The translations under genes and the position numbers were made by a program. A DNA stretch of 64,000 nt, from contig NC_091311.1 of assembly GCF_038502225.1 (NCBI RefSeq), forward strand, positions 36,674,084 through 36,738,083. The letters are read 5' to 3'. This document shows, piece after piece, positions 31,507-42,454 of this stretch. How positions within the stretch are numbered: position 1 is the first letter of the stretch; every line of letters begins with the position of its first letter. This DNA comes from Cherax quadricarinatus (Eukaryota > Arthropoda > Malacostraca > Decapoda > Parastacidae). Under the pieces are notes generated by a model. The model was not told the origin of the DNA, ran no database searches, and was given only the letters and a program-made list of their open reading frames with translations.

Positions 31507-34500
31507 TTAGGTGCTTGTCCAGTGCCAGCTTGAAGACTGCCAGGGGTCTGTTGGTAATCCCCTTATGTATGCTGGGAGGCAGTTAAACAGTCTTGGGCCC
31601 CTGACACTTATTGTATGGTCTCTTAACGTGCTAGTGACACCCCTGCTTTTCATTGGGGGGATGTTGCATCGTCTGCCAAGTCTTTTGCTTTCGTAGTGAG
31701 TGATTTTCGTGTGCAAGTTCGGTACTAGTCCCTCTAGGATTTTCCAGGTGTATATAATCATGTATCTCTCCCGCCTGCATTCCAGGGAATACAGGTTTAG
31801 GAACCTCAAGCGCTCCCAGTAATTGAGGTGTTTTATCTCCGTTATGTGCGCTGTGAAGGTTCTCTGTACATTTTCTAGGTCAGCAATTTCACCTGCCTTG
31901 AAAGTTGCTGTTAGTGTGCAGCAATATTCCAGCCTAGATAGAACAAGTGACCTGAAGAGTGTCATCATGGGCTTGGCCTCCCTAGTTTTGAAGGTTCTCA
32001 TTATCCATCCTGTCATTTTTCTAGCAGATGCGATTGATACAATGTTATGGTCCTTGAAGGTGAGATCCTCCGACATGATCACTCCCAGGTCTTTGACGTT
32101 GGTGTTTCGCTCTATTTTGTGGCCAGAATTTGTTTTGTACTCTGAAGATTTAATTTCCTCGTGTTTACCATATCTGAGTAATTGAAATTTCTCATCGTTG
32201 AACTTCATATTGTTTTCTGCAGCCCACTGAAAGATTTGGTTGATGTCCGCCTGGAGCCTTGCAGTGTCTGCAATGGAAGACACTGTCATGCAGATTCGGG
32301 TGTCATCTGCAAAGGAAGACATGGTGCTGTGGCTGACATCCTTGTCTATGTCGGATATGAGGATGAGGAACAAGATGGGAGCGAGTACTGTGCCTTGTGG
32401 ACCAGAGCTTTTTACCTTAGCTGCCTCGGACTTTACTCTGTTGACGACTACTCTCTGTGTTCTGTTAGTGAGGAAATTATAGATCCATCGACCGACTTTT
32501 CCTGTTATTCCTTTAGCACGCATTTTGTGCGCTATTACGCCATGGTCACACTTGTCGAAGGCTTTTGCAAAGTCTGTATATATTACATCTGCATTCTTTT
32601 TGTCTTCTAGTGCATTTAGGACCTTGTCGTAGTGATCCAATAGTTGAGACAGACAGGAGCGACCTGTTCTAAACCCATGTTGCCCTGGGTTGTGTAACTG
32701 ATGGGTTTCTAGATGGGTGGTGATCTTGCTTCTTAGGACCCTTTCAAAGATTTTTATGATATGGGATGTTAGTGCTATCGGTCTGTAGTTCTTTGCTGTT
32801 GCTTTACTGCCCCCTTTGTGGAGTGGGGCTATGTCTGTTGTTTTTAGTAACTGTGGGATGACCCCCGTGTCCATGCTCCCTCTCCATAGGATGGAAAAGG
32901 CTCGTGATAGGGGCTTCTTGCAGTTCTTGATGAACACGGAGTTCCATTAGTCTGGCCCTGGGGCAGAGTGCATGGGCATGTCATTTATCGCCTGTTCGAA
33001 GTCATTTGGCATCAGGATAACATCGGATAGGCTTGTGTTAACCAAATTTTGTGGCTCTCTCATAAAAAATTCATTTTGATCTTCGACTCTCAGTCTGGTT
33101 AGCGGCTTGCTAAAAACTGAGTGGCCTGGTGGTTAACGCTCTCGCTTCACACGGTGAGGGCCTGGGTTCGATTCCCAGCCAGAGTAGAAACATTGGACGT
33201 GTTTCTTTCCACCTGTTGTCTATGTTCCCCATCAGTAAAATGGGTACCTGGGTGTTAGTTGACTGGTGTGGGTCGCATCCTGGGACACTGACCTAAGGAG
33301 GCCTGGTCACAGACCGGGCCGCGGGGGCGTTGACCCCCGGAACTCTCTACAGGTCTACAGGTATATTGGGACTTGAGTAGCTCACTCATTTCCTTGCTGT
33401 CATCTGTGTAGGACCCATCTTGTTTAAGTAGGGGCCCAATACTGGACATTGTTCTCGATTTTGATTTGGCATAGGAGAAGAAATACTTTGGGTTTCTTTC
33501 GATTTCATTTATGGCTTTTAGTTCTTCCCGCGATTCCTGACTCCTATAAGATTCCTTTAGCTTAAGTTCGTTGCTTGCTATTTCTCTGACCAGTGTCTCC
33601 CTACGCATTTCAGATATATTGACCTCTTTTAGCCGCTCTGTTATTCTTTTCCGTCGCCTGTAAAGGGAACGCCTGTCTCTTTCTATTTTACATCTACTCC
33701 TCCTTTTTCTTAGAGGAATAAGCCTTGTGCATTCATCGAGTGCCACCAAGTTAATCTTTTCTAGGCATAAGTTGGGGTCTGTGTTGCTTAGTACATCTTC
33801 CCAGCTTATATCGGTTAGGACTTGGTTTACTTGGTCCCACTTTATGTTTTTGTTATTGAAGTTGAATTTGGTGAATGCTCCCTCATGACTAGTCTCATTA
33901 TGTCTGTCTGGGGCTCCACGCATACATGTCTGAACCTCAATTATGTTGTGATCTGAGAATATTGTTTTTGATATGGTGACATTTCTTATCAGATCATCAT
34001 TGTTAGTGAAGATGAGGTCTAGTGTATTCTCCAGTCTAGTAGGCTCTATTATTTGCTGGTTTAAATTGAATTTTGTGCAGAGATTTAAAAGCTCGTGTGA
34101 GTGTGAGTTTTCATCAGAGCTACCTCCTGGTGTTATTACTGCAACAATATTATTTGCTATATTCCTCCATTTTAGGTGCCTTAAGTTGAAATCCCCCCAG
34201 GAGCAAGATGTTGGGTGCAGGAGCTGAAAGATTTTCCAGACAGTGGTCAATTTTTAACAGCTGTTCCTGGAATTGCTGGGATGTTGCATCCGGAGGCTTG
34301 TAGACTACCACAATGACTAGGTTTTGGTTCTCGACCTTTACTGCTAAAACTTCCACTACATCATTTGAGGCATTAAGCAGTTCTGTGCAAACAAGTGACT
34401 CTGCAATGTACAGGCCAACCCCTCCCCCCCCTTTTGCCTGTTCACTCTGTCACATCTGTATAGGTTGTAACCTGGGATCCATATTTCGTTGTCCAAGTGA

Positions 34501-35009
34501 TCCTTTATGTGGGTCTCAGTGAAAGCTGCGAACATTGCCTTTGCCTCTGCAAGCAGTCCACGGATGAAAGGTATTTTGTTGTTTGTTGCTGGCTTTAGAC
34601 CCTGTATATTTGCAAAGAAGAATGTCATCAGACTGGTGGTATTGTTGGTACTGGGGGGGGGGGATTTTTTTTCTGGCATTAGTATCTGTATCTGTTGGTT
34701 TGGAGTGGAGGCCATCGACTGTGGTTCCACTCCAGAAATGACTGGATTTGGTGTACGATTTCTGCCATTTCCTGCCAGTTTTTTTTCCTTCCTGGCACTA
34801 AAAAACCTCTCCCTCTTGAGTGGCTGTGGCTACCCAGGTTTTCCCATGGCCTGGATGTTTTGTATCTTTTTGTCCCCTTTAGATGGTGTGCCTGGCAATT
34901 TAAGTTATAGCACAGTCTTTCCTGTACTGAAGAGGTACACATTTCAGGGTGAAAAAGCTTACAGGAAGGGAGTTTGCATTTTCCTGTTGTCATATGGGCA
35001 TGGCATTTT
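31507..35009 (-). pseudogene. LINE-B2 ORF2 and ORF1 3' end, multiply broken
   Basis: The ORF order and sequence follow B3. The visible lesions are as follows. ORF2 has a one-base indel near 31560 that replaces the C-terminus (ending GLPTDPWQSSSW). A nonsense TAA lies at 32947-32949 where B3 has TCA (Ser). SINE-1 is inserted at 33121. There is an extra C near 34195 (AAATCCCCCCAGG against AAATCCCCCAGG in B3) and a C-run length change near 34420-34432. The RT core (FADDTRIC) and endonuclease motifs (ILLL-G-F near 34190, SDHNIIEV) are still readable. ORF1 keeps its C-terminal CCCH-type cysteines (KCKLPSCKLFHPEMC). Confidence 0.85.
33121..33363 (+). mobile_element. SINE-1, tRNA-Val-derived, with LINE-B 3' tail
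   Basis: The head GTGGCCTGGTGGTTAACGCT is tRNA-like: A box TGGCCTGGTGG (33122-33132), anticodon-position CAC (about 33148-33150), and B box GGTTCGATTCC (33165-33175). These are internal RNA polymerase III promoter elements. The middle includes ACCTGGGTGTTAGTTGACTG. From about 33296 (AGGAGGCCTGGTCACAGACC onward) the sequence is the LINE-B 3' end read in sense, ending CTACAGGTCTACAGGTA, a short repeat tail. It interrupts LINE-B2 in antisense orientation. No clear target duplication; a few bases of LINE-B (GTCA) appear lost. Confidence 0.88.
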
Positions 35010-35013
35010 CTAG

Positions 35014-35364
35014 GGGGCATTTTCTAGAGGGCAGTGAATACCACAACAATGCGGGAGCGGTCATGGCCGCCTCCACTTGTCACATAATGACATATTTTAT
35101 TCATTCTAGAGTATATATCAGGTTACTATGTTATTTATATTGTTTACTATGTCATATTAGTTCAATTGTGAAAGATAAATAACCCAGAGAGTTGATATTA
35201 ACTCTATGGGTTACTTTTCCTGCCTCTGAGAGCAGGAATTCCACCGTAACGGATTAATGGCTTTTCAATTAATTTAAACGAGAAAAACTGACTCCGCATA
35301 TGAACAAATCAGGATGTGAACAAGGTCATGGAATGGATTAAGTTCGTAAGCCGATGTTCCACTG
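35014..35364. other. Right arm of the outermost TA-flanked element
   Basis: Non-coding. Contains AACCCATAGAGTTAATATCA-type sequence (minus strand) and the inverted end CGTAAGCCGATGTTCCACTG. No nested element was recognised in it. Confidence 0.6.
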
Positions 35365-35366
35365 TA

Positions 35367-35795
35367 CTGTTTACATATATGCTTCAATGTAAACACCTGA
35401 TCTACACATCTCCTACCCATTCTAAAGCCTCCTTGCTCATCTGCAATCCTGCTGTGTCTTACCTCTAATTCTTTCAATAACAACTCACCCATACACTGTA
35501 CTTGGTATACTCAGTAAACTTATACCCCTATAATTTTTACAATCTCCTTTGTCCCCCTTCCCTTTATATAAAAGAATTATACACACACTGCCAATCCCTA
35601 GGTGCCTTCCTCTCTTTAATACTTTTATTAAACAAAAATACCAACCACTCCAACACTATATTTATTCCTGCTTTTAACATTTCTGTCATGATTCCATCAG
35701 TTCTAGCTGCTTTACCCACTTTCATTCTACATAATGCCTCACACACCTCCTGCTCTTCTTCACTTCTAAAAATGTTATACTGTACCTCCCTGGCT
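35367..35795 (-). pseudogene. LINE-A6, continuation (RT N-terminal half), separated from 20172-21473 by the composite
   Basis: Minus strand, picking up where 21473 stops. Readable pieces include IADEQGGFRMGRRCVDQVF, LEWLVFLFNKSIKERKAPRD and MCEALCRMKVGKAARTDG, all LINE-A RT motifs with many changes. It fades out near 35795, a 5' truncation. Divergence equals that of the first half, consistent with one copy. Confidence 0.85.
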
Positions 35796-37380
35796 GTGAT
35801 GAAATTTTCTCCAGGAGGGGGTATCAGCCCTCTGCAGCCCTGAGGGGCCCAGCCCTCTCAGAAGGGGCAAGGATCTTGTTTACTTCCACATCAAGTAATT
35901 ACAAGCAGATGTTTAACCAGCATGTACCAGTCATAGGTCATGTGACTCATTCCAAGAGACCAGTGTTGCAAATAGTATAGTTTAATGAGAGAATGAATCT
36001 CTTACCTTAGCAGGACAATTAATGAAAATCCTGCACCCACTTTATTACCATGTTAAAGATTGTGTACATTGTTGTCTATGCCCAGACAATAAGAATCAAG
36101 CATTCTGCTTTGCTTCCTGGTGGAAGTTTGGCAAGCAGGGGAAACATGCTATGTCAGCTTTTTCTTTGTAGCTGGGGGGCAAGCGAAGTGGGGTGAGGGG
36201 TGTTATAGCTTGGATTGCTTTTAACCATGCCAAGGGACACACAACGCCAGGATAACGAACAATGAACACTGATCCGCACATTTTTGTACATAAAAGTATC
36301 TCAATAGACACAGCAGATACAGGGAAGTGTGATCAGCTTCTTTAATGATAAGACTGTGAATGATAAATAATACTTGATGAACAGTGTGTAACAACGAGTG
36401 TTGCGATCCTGACGGAGTGTAGTGTTACATTTTTCAAAGAACATGTCTGCTTCAATCAAGACACTGACACCCAAGTGATTAAATAGATTCGATACAGATA
36501 CCCAGGTAAATCTAGTAATTAATGAGACTAGCTAGGTCAGCTGCACAGCAGATAGCTGGTTCATTTCTTTCTAGATGTACCATACACTTGGTTATAGGTG
36601 GGCTTTTTAGCCCAACACAAGTAAGTATATATTCTCATCAGCAATCAGTTTCTGAGATATGCTGACACAACACCCCCTAGGGGTAAGTATACTTATATAA
36701 CATTTTTTTCACACAGCCCACAGGAAGCCCATACAACAGCTTCTCAAGACATCGCCTACAGGGACGGCTGTGTAGGCGAGAGCCGTCTTTCAAGATAAGT
36801 CCCATTACAGCCCATTATTTACTCTTTGACTTAGCTTGTAGCATTTCCCTAAAAGTTGGTTGTGCTCAAACTGGTTCAAGGCCACATGGTGGTCCAAACC
36901 TTGTACTACAGTGTATAAATAAATTACGAGCTAAGGCCCTTCGAAAAAAGCTGTAAAACTAGTATTTTTACAATATAAATCAGTATAAATGAGTTTGCAC
37001 ACTCAATCATGGAAATAGGCTACCTCGCTAGCAACAGAAGGGGGGTGGAGGAAGTACTCCATAATGGAAATGTGGTGAAAGGTGTTCCCAGTAACCAACA
37101 AATGGAATCAATACTCATCAAGGATAAATTGGGGTGAAATGGCCTCAGATGACCAGAAAATAATGTGGTGATGCCCTACACTGCAAACTGGGAAGAAAAT
37201 ATTGATGAAACCACTATAATATAGCAGCTGAATCGTGAAATACTGGGGTATGCCATGTTGAAATTCAATTAGTGAGGGCACTTTGTAATTTGTGTCAGAA
37301 ATTCGACGTTTCCCGAGGTTTAATGGTGCAAGCCTCAAAAAAGGAAAATGTAAAATATAGTCTTGCTGAAAAAATGGTGA
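35796..37380. other. Unassigned sequence
   Basis: No TE ends and no coding frame I can support. A hairpin-rich patch lies at 36752-36787. Low-complexity content is small, so this may be unique host DNA or an old unrecognised repeat. Confidence 0.5.
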
Positions 37381-39045
37381 CAAGACACAGCTAACAAGAT
37401 AAACGACTTCTTCTCAACCATAGGATCTAATCTCGCCAGTAAAATCCCACATACCAATGCCCATGCCGGGGACTACCTAGATGGGAATTTCCCTAATTCC
37501 TTCTATCTTGCACCAACTGAGCCCACGGAAGTCACCGAGATTATAAAGTCACTTAAAAATAACTCGGGGAATCTGTCTCATGTCCCACCATTACTGTACA
37601 AGCGAGCGGCCCATGTCCTTTCGCATGCTATTTCATTACTCTTTAACAAGTCACTAGAGACTAGCACCTTCCCGAAACTACTCAAGATGGCAAGGGTTAC
37701 ACCAATACATAAAGGTGGTGACCCTACAGACTTAAACAACTATAGGCCAATATCTAACTTACCATTGCTATCCAAAATCTTTGAGAAAATCGTGCACAGG
37801 AGACTGTATTCATTTATAACGGCTCAAAACATACTCAACCCCTGCCAATTTGGATTCAGGAAAAATAAAAGCACTAACGATGCAATCATAAAAATGCTAG
37901 ATCTACTTTACACAGCATTGGAAAATAAGGAATATCCACTAGGAATTTTTGACCTAAGAAAAGCTTTTGACACAGTAGACCACGACATCCTACTCCACAA
38001 ACTTAATCATTACAGTATAAGAGGCCATGCGCTTGCTTATTTCAAATCTTACATTACTAATAGGTATCAGTATGTCACCATTAAAGACACAGCATCAGCA
38101 ACACGGCCACTTGATACTGGAGTTCCGCAGGGAAGTGTCCTTGGTCCCCTGCTCTTCCTCATATACATCAATGACCTTCCAAACGTATCCCAACACCTGA
38201 AACCCATTCTCTTTGCTGACGACACGACTTATGTCATCTCCCACCCTAATCTTGCCACCCTCAACACCACTGTGAATGAGGAGCTGATCAAAATATCGAC
38301 TTGGATGACAGCCAATAAACTTACGCTTAACACTGACAAAACCTACTATATTATGTTTGGTAGCAGAGCAGGAGATGCACAAATTAACATTAAGATTGAC
38401 AACACTCTAATTACCAGAAATAATGGGGGCAAATTCCTAGGCTTATACCTTGACAACAACCTGAATTTCAGCACCCATATCCAGCATATAACCAAAAAAG
38501 TATCCAAAACGGTTGGGATTCTCTCCAAGATACGATACTACGTGCCGCAAAATGCCCTTCTCACACTATACCACTCACTTATTTATCCATACCTCACCTA
38601 TGCTATTTGTGCTTGGGGATCAACTGCAGCAACACACCTAAAGCCAATATTAACCCAACAAAAAGCTGCAGTAAGAATAATCACTAAATCCCATCCCTGG
38701 CAACACACCCCCCCACTCTTCATAGACCTAAACTTACTCCCTGTTCAGTACATCCACACTTACTACTGTGCAATCTACATCTACAGGGCCTTAAACTCTA
38801 ATATCAACCTTGACCTAAAACGCTTTCTTGATAGTTGTGACAGAACCCACAGGCATAACACCAGACACAAACATCTCTACGACATTCCCCGTGTCCGACT
38901 AAACCTTTACAAAAATTCAATGTATGTCAAAGGCTCTAAAATCTGGAATACCCTACCTGAGAACTCTAGAACTGCAGACACATTCATCACCTTCAAAACT
39001 ACCATTAGAAAACATCTTATCTTCCTGATACACCCTGTCAACTAA
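37381..39045 (+). CDS. LINE-D reverse transcriptase (N-terminally truncated, otherwise open)
   Basis: The frame is open from 37381 (TGA at 37378-37380) to TAA at 39043-39045. The segment before the first Met includes IIKSLKNNSG and LLYKRAAHVLSH, the usual pre-RT region of ORF2. RT motifs follow: ARVTPIHKGGDPTDLNNYRP, FGFRKNKST, GIFDLRKAFDTVDHDILL, GVPQGSVLGPLLFLIYINDL, the catalytic LFADDTTYV, and the thumb-like LGLYLDNNLNFSTHI. The C-terminal KIWNTLPENSR segment matches CR1/L2/Jockey-type ORF2 ends. The endonuclease is absent, so it cannot be autonomous. No internal stop is seen, implying fairly recent arrival or little decay. The exact clade is unresolved. Confidence 0.88.
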   Translation, partial: QDTANKINDFFSTIGSNLASKIPHTNAHAGDYLDGNFPNSFYLAPTEPTEVTEIIKSLKNNSGNLSHVPPLLYKRAAHVLSHAISLLFNKSLETSTFPKLLKMARVTPIHKGGDPTDLNNYRPISNLPLLSKIFEKIVHRRLYSFITAQNILNPCQFGFRKNKSTNDAIIKMLDLLYTALENKEYPLGIFDLRKAFDTVDHDILLHKLNHYSIRGHALAYFKSYITNRYQYVTIKDTASATRPLDTGVPQGSVLGPLLFLIYINDLPNVSQHLKPILFADDTTYVISHPNLATLNTTVNEELIKISTWMTANKLTLNTDKTYYIMFGSRAGDAQINIKIDNTLITRNNGGKFLGLYLDNNLNFSTHIQHITKKVSKTVGILSKIRYYVPQNALLTLYHSLIYPYLTYAICAWGSTAATHLKPILTQQKAAVRIITKSHPWQHTPPLFIDLNLLPVQYIHTYYCAIYIYRALNSNINLDLKRFLDSCDRTHRHNTRHKHLYDIPRVRLNLYKNSMYVKGSKIWNTLPENSRTADTFITFKTTIRKHLIFLIHPVN

Positions 39046-39447
39046 CTACACGAATACCACCTGGTGGTTCACACTTACACTCACTGACTCATTTGACCAT
39101 AAACAGAAATATTAATCTCAATCTTAAAATAATGAATCCTGTGATACTCCAATACTGAAACTATGTACTGTGCCAAAACAAAAGCATTTACATTGCTAAA
39201 CTCACAAACTAGTATTTAGTCACTTAGCCATAATACCAACTTACCTCATAATTTGTAATATTTTACAATTAAGAATAAAACTAAGTATGCCCGAAATGCC
39301 TAGCCATGCTAAGCGTTCTAGTGGTACACTCTGTAATCACTATTTTACTACATGTAAACCACACAATAACCAAATTTCTGTAAACTCAGCATTGTAATCC
39401 TTATAGAGAATAAACTTTGAATTTGAATTTGAATTTGAATTTGAATT
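37381..39447 (+). mobile_element. LINE-D, 5'-truncated non-LTR retrotransposon (CR1/Jockey-like)
   Basis: RT-coding fragment with a 400-bp 3'UTR and a tandem tail of TTTGAA/GAATTT units at 39414-39446. Truncated at the 5' end inside ORF2, just before the RT. It shares no close similarity with LINE-A, B or C in this window. Confidence 0.85.
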
Positions 39448-39985
39448 GGCAATACATTAAGAAATTTTGTGTGAATAGGGAAGATAAGGATCACCACCCA
39501 CAGATAAGTAGCCATCTTTTATGTAGATTCTAGCTGGCCAGTGTAGTTTCTATGTAAGATAGTTGTTGGGGGTAATCCAGGTGCATTAATTGGCCTCCAG
39601 AGAAAAAACTGGTAAGTGTAAATTAATAATAACTATTTAAATTCCCCCATACCTACATTGTATAATAATCTGTAGACCCCACCGTGTTCTTCTGTCAGTC
39701 ACAAGAAAAAACCCATAGTCCACTTTAATTAAAATTTTACCAGAACTACTGGTTTCTTAAATGTAAGGTATAATATATTAGGTCCTGGCTTAGTGAGAGC
39801 GGTTTGAGGTTGTGGGTGTCGAGGGAGACACTTTCCTTGTAACCTAGTCTAAAAATCCCACATACCTCAGGGATACAACAAAATTGTTAAGTAATCTTTA
39901 CTTTAGTTGTATCCTGCCCAAATTACTTCTATGAACATAATAGTGAAGTTCATACACGTAATTTCTCACAACTATCCCATCCTTT
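39448..39985. other. Unassigned AT-rich sequence
   Basis: Lies between LINE-D and LINE-A7. No coding frame or repeat ends recognised. Confidence 0.5.
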
Positions 39986-39989
39986 TCAA

Positions 39990-40844
39990 CCACCTCCCCC
40001 ACTACCCATACTTGCACTAGCTCACCTTTCTGCCAAAAGTTGCTTATATCTCACCCTAACCTCCTCTTAGTTTATTAACTTTCACCTTTCTTACTTACTG
40101 TTGCCATTTTCCTTTTGTCCCATCTACCTCTTACTCTAACTGTAGCTACAACTAGATAATGATCTGATATAGCTGTTGCCCCTCTATAAACAAGTACATC
40201 CTGAAGCCTACCCATCAACCTTTTATCCAATACATAATCTAACAAGCTACTTTCATTACGTGCTATATCATATCTTGTATGCTTATCCTCTTTTTCATAA
40301 AATATGTATTACTTATTACCAAACCTCTTTCTACACATAGTTCAATTAAAGGCTCCCCATTTTCATTTATCCCTGGCACCCCAAATTTACCTACTACTCC
40401 CTCGACAACATTTTTACCCACTTTAGCACTGAGATCTCCAACCACAAGTACTCTCTCACTTGGTTCAAAACTCCCCACGCACTCGCTCAACATTTCCCAA
40501 AACCTCTCTCCTCTACATTTCTCTCTTCTCCAGGTGCATAAACACTTACTATAACCTACTTTTCACATCCAACCCTTATTTTATTCCACAAAATCCTTGA
40601 ATTTATAAATTTATATTCCTTCTTTTCCTGCCAAAACTTATCCTTCAACATTATTGCTACTCCTTCCTTTGTTCTAACTATGTGAAATTCTTGACCTAAT
40701 CCCATTTATTTCTCCCCACAAACTCTCTTATCCCCTTCAGTTTTGTTTCACTTAGAGCCAGGACATCCAGCTTCTTTTCTTTCATAACATCCACAATTAT
40801 ATATTTCTTATCATTCACACTACAATCATGCACATTCAAACATC
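39990..40844 (-). pseudogene. LINE-A7, old fragment covering the endonuclease
   Basis: Minus strand. Readable pieces such as MLSECVGSFEPSERVLVVGD, KFGVPGINENGEPLIELCVE and the SETKLK region match the LINE-A endonuclease, with several indels. The RT is missing (3' part lost near 39990). It belongs with the 5'UTR piece at 41170-41283. Confidence 0.82.
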
Positions 40845-41168
40845 CTCAGCTATCAAAACTTTGGGGGCCCAGTCCCTGGACCCATTACATACCTCTGTAA
40901 TCTGTAAATACCTTTGTAACTTGTCAATATTGTGACCAGACCTACCTGGAGTTCATTACCTTTGTAATTGTGTTTATTACCTTTGTAACTGTGTTCATTA
41001 CCTTTGTAATTGTGAGTTCATTACCTCTGTAACTTGCTCAGCTATCAAAACTTTGGGGCCCAGTCCCTGGACCAATTATGTACCTCTAATCTTTTGACTA
41101 CCACCCACAGGATGGGTATCGGGTGCATAATAAACGTTAAACTAACCACTTTGACGGTTTTCTTCCAT
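40845..41168 (+). repeat. Imperfect tandem repeat inserted between LINE-A7 coding region and 5'UTR
   Basis: CTCAGCTATCAAAACTTTGG plus GGCCCAGTCCCTGGAC occurs at 40845 and again at 41037. Between them are four ~25-bp copies of TTCATTACCTTTGTAA(T/C)TGTG (40952-41036). The right part contains ACAGGATGGGTATCGGGTGC and ATAATAAAC, like the 3' end of a dispersed repeat. The family is unknown. Confidence 0.6.
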
Positions 41169-41169
41169 T

Positions 41170-41283
41170 TCTGTTTAGTAGGCTATAAGGGACAAGGGTT
41201 ACTAGCCCATTGCTCCCGGTATTTCAGTTGGCTTTTACAACACGCATGGCTTACGGAGGAAAGATTCTTATTCCACTTCCCCA
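41170..41283 (-). mobile_element. LINE-A7 5'UTR fragment
   Basis: Contains GGGTTACTAGCCCATTGCTC and CACGCATGGCTTACGGAGGA, the conserved LINE-A 5'UTR core seen in A1, A2, S1 and S2. It is cut at the right by a short TA-rich stretch. Confidence 0.82.
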
Positions 41284-41289
41284 TATATA

Positions 41290-41845
41290 ATTATATATAA
41301 TATACACACACTCCCTACCTACATCTGGCCTCAGCCTCCGCCCACCTTCACCTGTCTCCCAAAGTTGCCCCTCACCAATACTTCTCTGTGCTTTCATGAC
41401 CTCCTTCCCTACTCTTGCTTTCACCTCTTCCCAGACATTCTCGCCCTCATCCACACCCACCTGACCATATGCTCCACTGCTACATGGGTCATATAATGGA
41501 TGAAGGTAACACGGGACAGCAGTAACAGCATGCACCCGCGGGCCACTCTCACATCTTCACTCGCCCTTCATCACCCAGAACCACATTCTCACTCATTTTT
41601 TCTTACACTTGCACCCACTAACTTGCAAGACCTCACCCATACATTCATACCCGCATGCTCTTCTGAACATTGGCCACCTTGTAGTCACCGACATCCATCC
41701 TTCACCCTTACTCCTTACAGAAAGTGATTTTTTTTTATGAAAATAACTAATTTTACCTCTCCCCTAGTATGTCTTGTTTTATTTCAACTGCTTTTACATA
41801 GTTAAGATGCCCCTTTTTAACTTTTAAATATAAATAATAATCACT
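41290..41845. other. C-rich unassigned sequence
   Basis: Higher in C than its surroundings (many CACCC and CTCAC runs), but no frame over ~95 codons and no recognised element. Confidence 0.45.
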
Positions 41846-41965
41846 AGGACTCCAATGGAAATAAGTCACTAACTTTTTTTCGGGTTATCCTAGGTTCTCT
41901 ACACATATGCTATTATGTATGGTAATTAATGTACCTGTATTATGTATACTTGATTAAACATACAC
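41846..41965 (+). repeat. SINE-2-type 3' end
   Basis: Contains CCAATGGAAATAAGTCACTA and TTTTTTCGGGTTATCCTAGG, matching the minus-strand reading of 29653-29740, followed by ATGTACCTGTATTATGTATA. This appears to be the sense-oriented tail of the SINE-2 family without its head. Confidence 0.55.
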
Positions 41966-42317
41966 CTAGTAACATGCATGCACTTCACCTACTCTCGCAG
42001 ACATACCCTCAACCTTATGGCCATTCCCTTAACTACACATTCATTCCTCCTACCACCACACCCATTGTCTTCCCAGATCTCATGCCCCTTACGGACTTAA
42101 CCTCCCGAACAGGTACAGAAGGTGCGGATAAATAAGAGAAAGGCAGGCCCTACACCCTTATCGATGCTGCGGAGGTGGAGCAGCTATTAACTTAAACTCT
42201 GCCGGGTAAATTGATTAATTGGCGTGTTCACCAAAAATGTCACAATTTTGCAACCGTGTTAAAGCAAGAATGTGTTAACAGATCGTGTGCTAATCAACGG
42301 TCTACTGTATGTGTAAT
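41966..42317. other. Unassigned sequence ending in a possible TA-flanked inverted-repeat end
   Basis: Ends ATCAACGGTCTACTGTA just before (TA)n, which resembles a transposon end, but no partner inverted repeat was found. Confidence 0.4.

Positions 42318-42454
<137 letters not shown>

Larger units (their letters stand above)
31346..35013 (-). mobile_element. LINE-B2, 5'-truncated, containing SINE-1
   Basis: Minus-strand copy with its 3' tail at 31346 (CTACCTGGAGTTTACC on the plus strand). All of ORF2 and the last ~113 codons of ORF1 remain. It is truncated near 35013, where a short duplicated GGCATTTTCTAG(A/G)GGG block lies at the junction. It is inserted in the right arm of the outer element. 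Confidence 0.9.
21476..35364. mobile_element. Outermost TA-flanked DNA element holding a 13.9 kb nest of other TEs
   Basis: The left end CAGTGGAACCTCAGCTTTCG and right end CGTAAGCCGATGTTCCACTG (to 35364) are imperfect inverted repeats with TA at 21474-21475 and 35365-35366. Removing 21476-35366 rejoins LINE-A6 at TCATCATAATA / CTGTTTACATATATG. That join aligns with A2 (TATCTAAATACTGTTCACTTATATG) without gap. The element's own sequence is only the arms, about 120 bp left (21476-21594) plus parts of 30481-31345 and 35014-35364. It was probably a non-autonomous pogo/Tigger-type element that later accumulated insertions. Confidence 0.8.

Noticed and set aside
33121..33193. Functional tRNA-Val gene
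   Set aside because: The A and B boxes are intact, but the anticodon stem has mismatches, no mature 3' end or terminator follows, and the sequence continues into a SINE body with a LINE tail.
42200..42317. A complete mariner/Tigger-like element ending GGTCTACTGTA
   Set aside because: One plausible end before (TA)n, but no inverted partner was found upstream.
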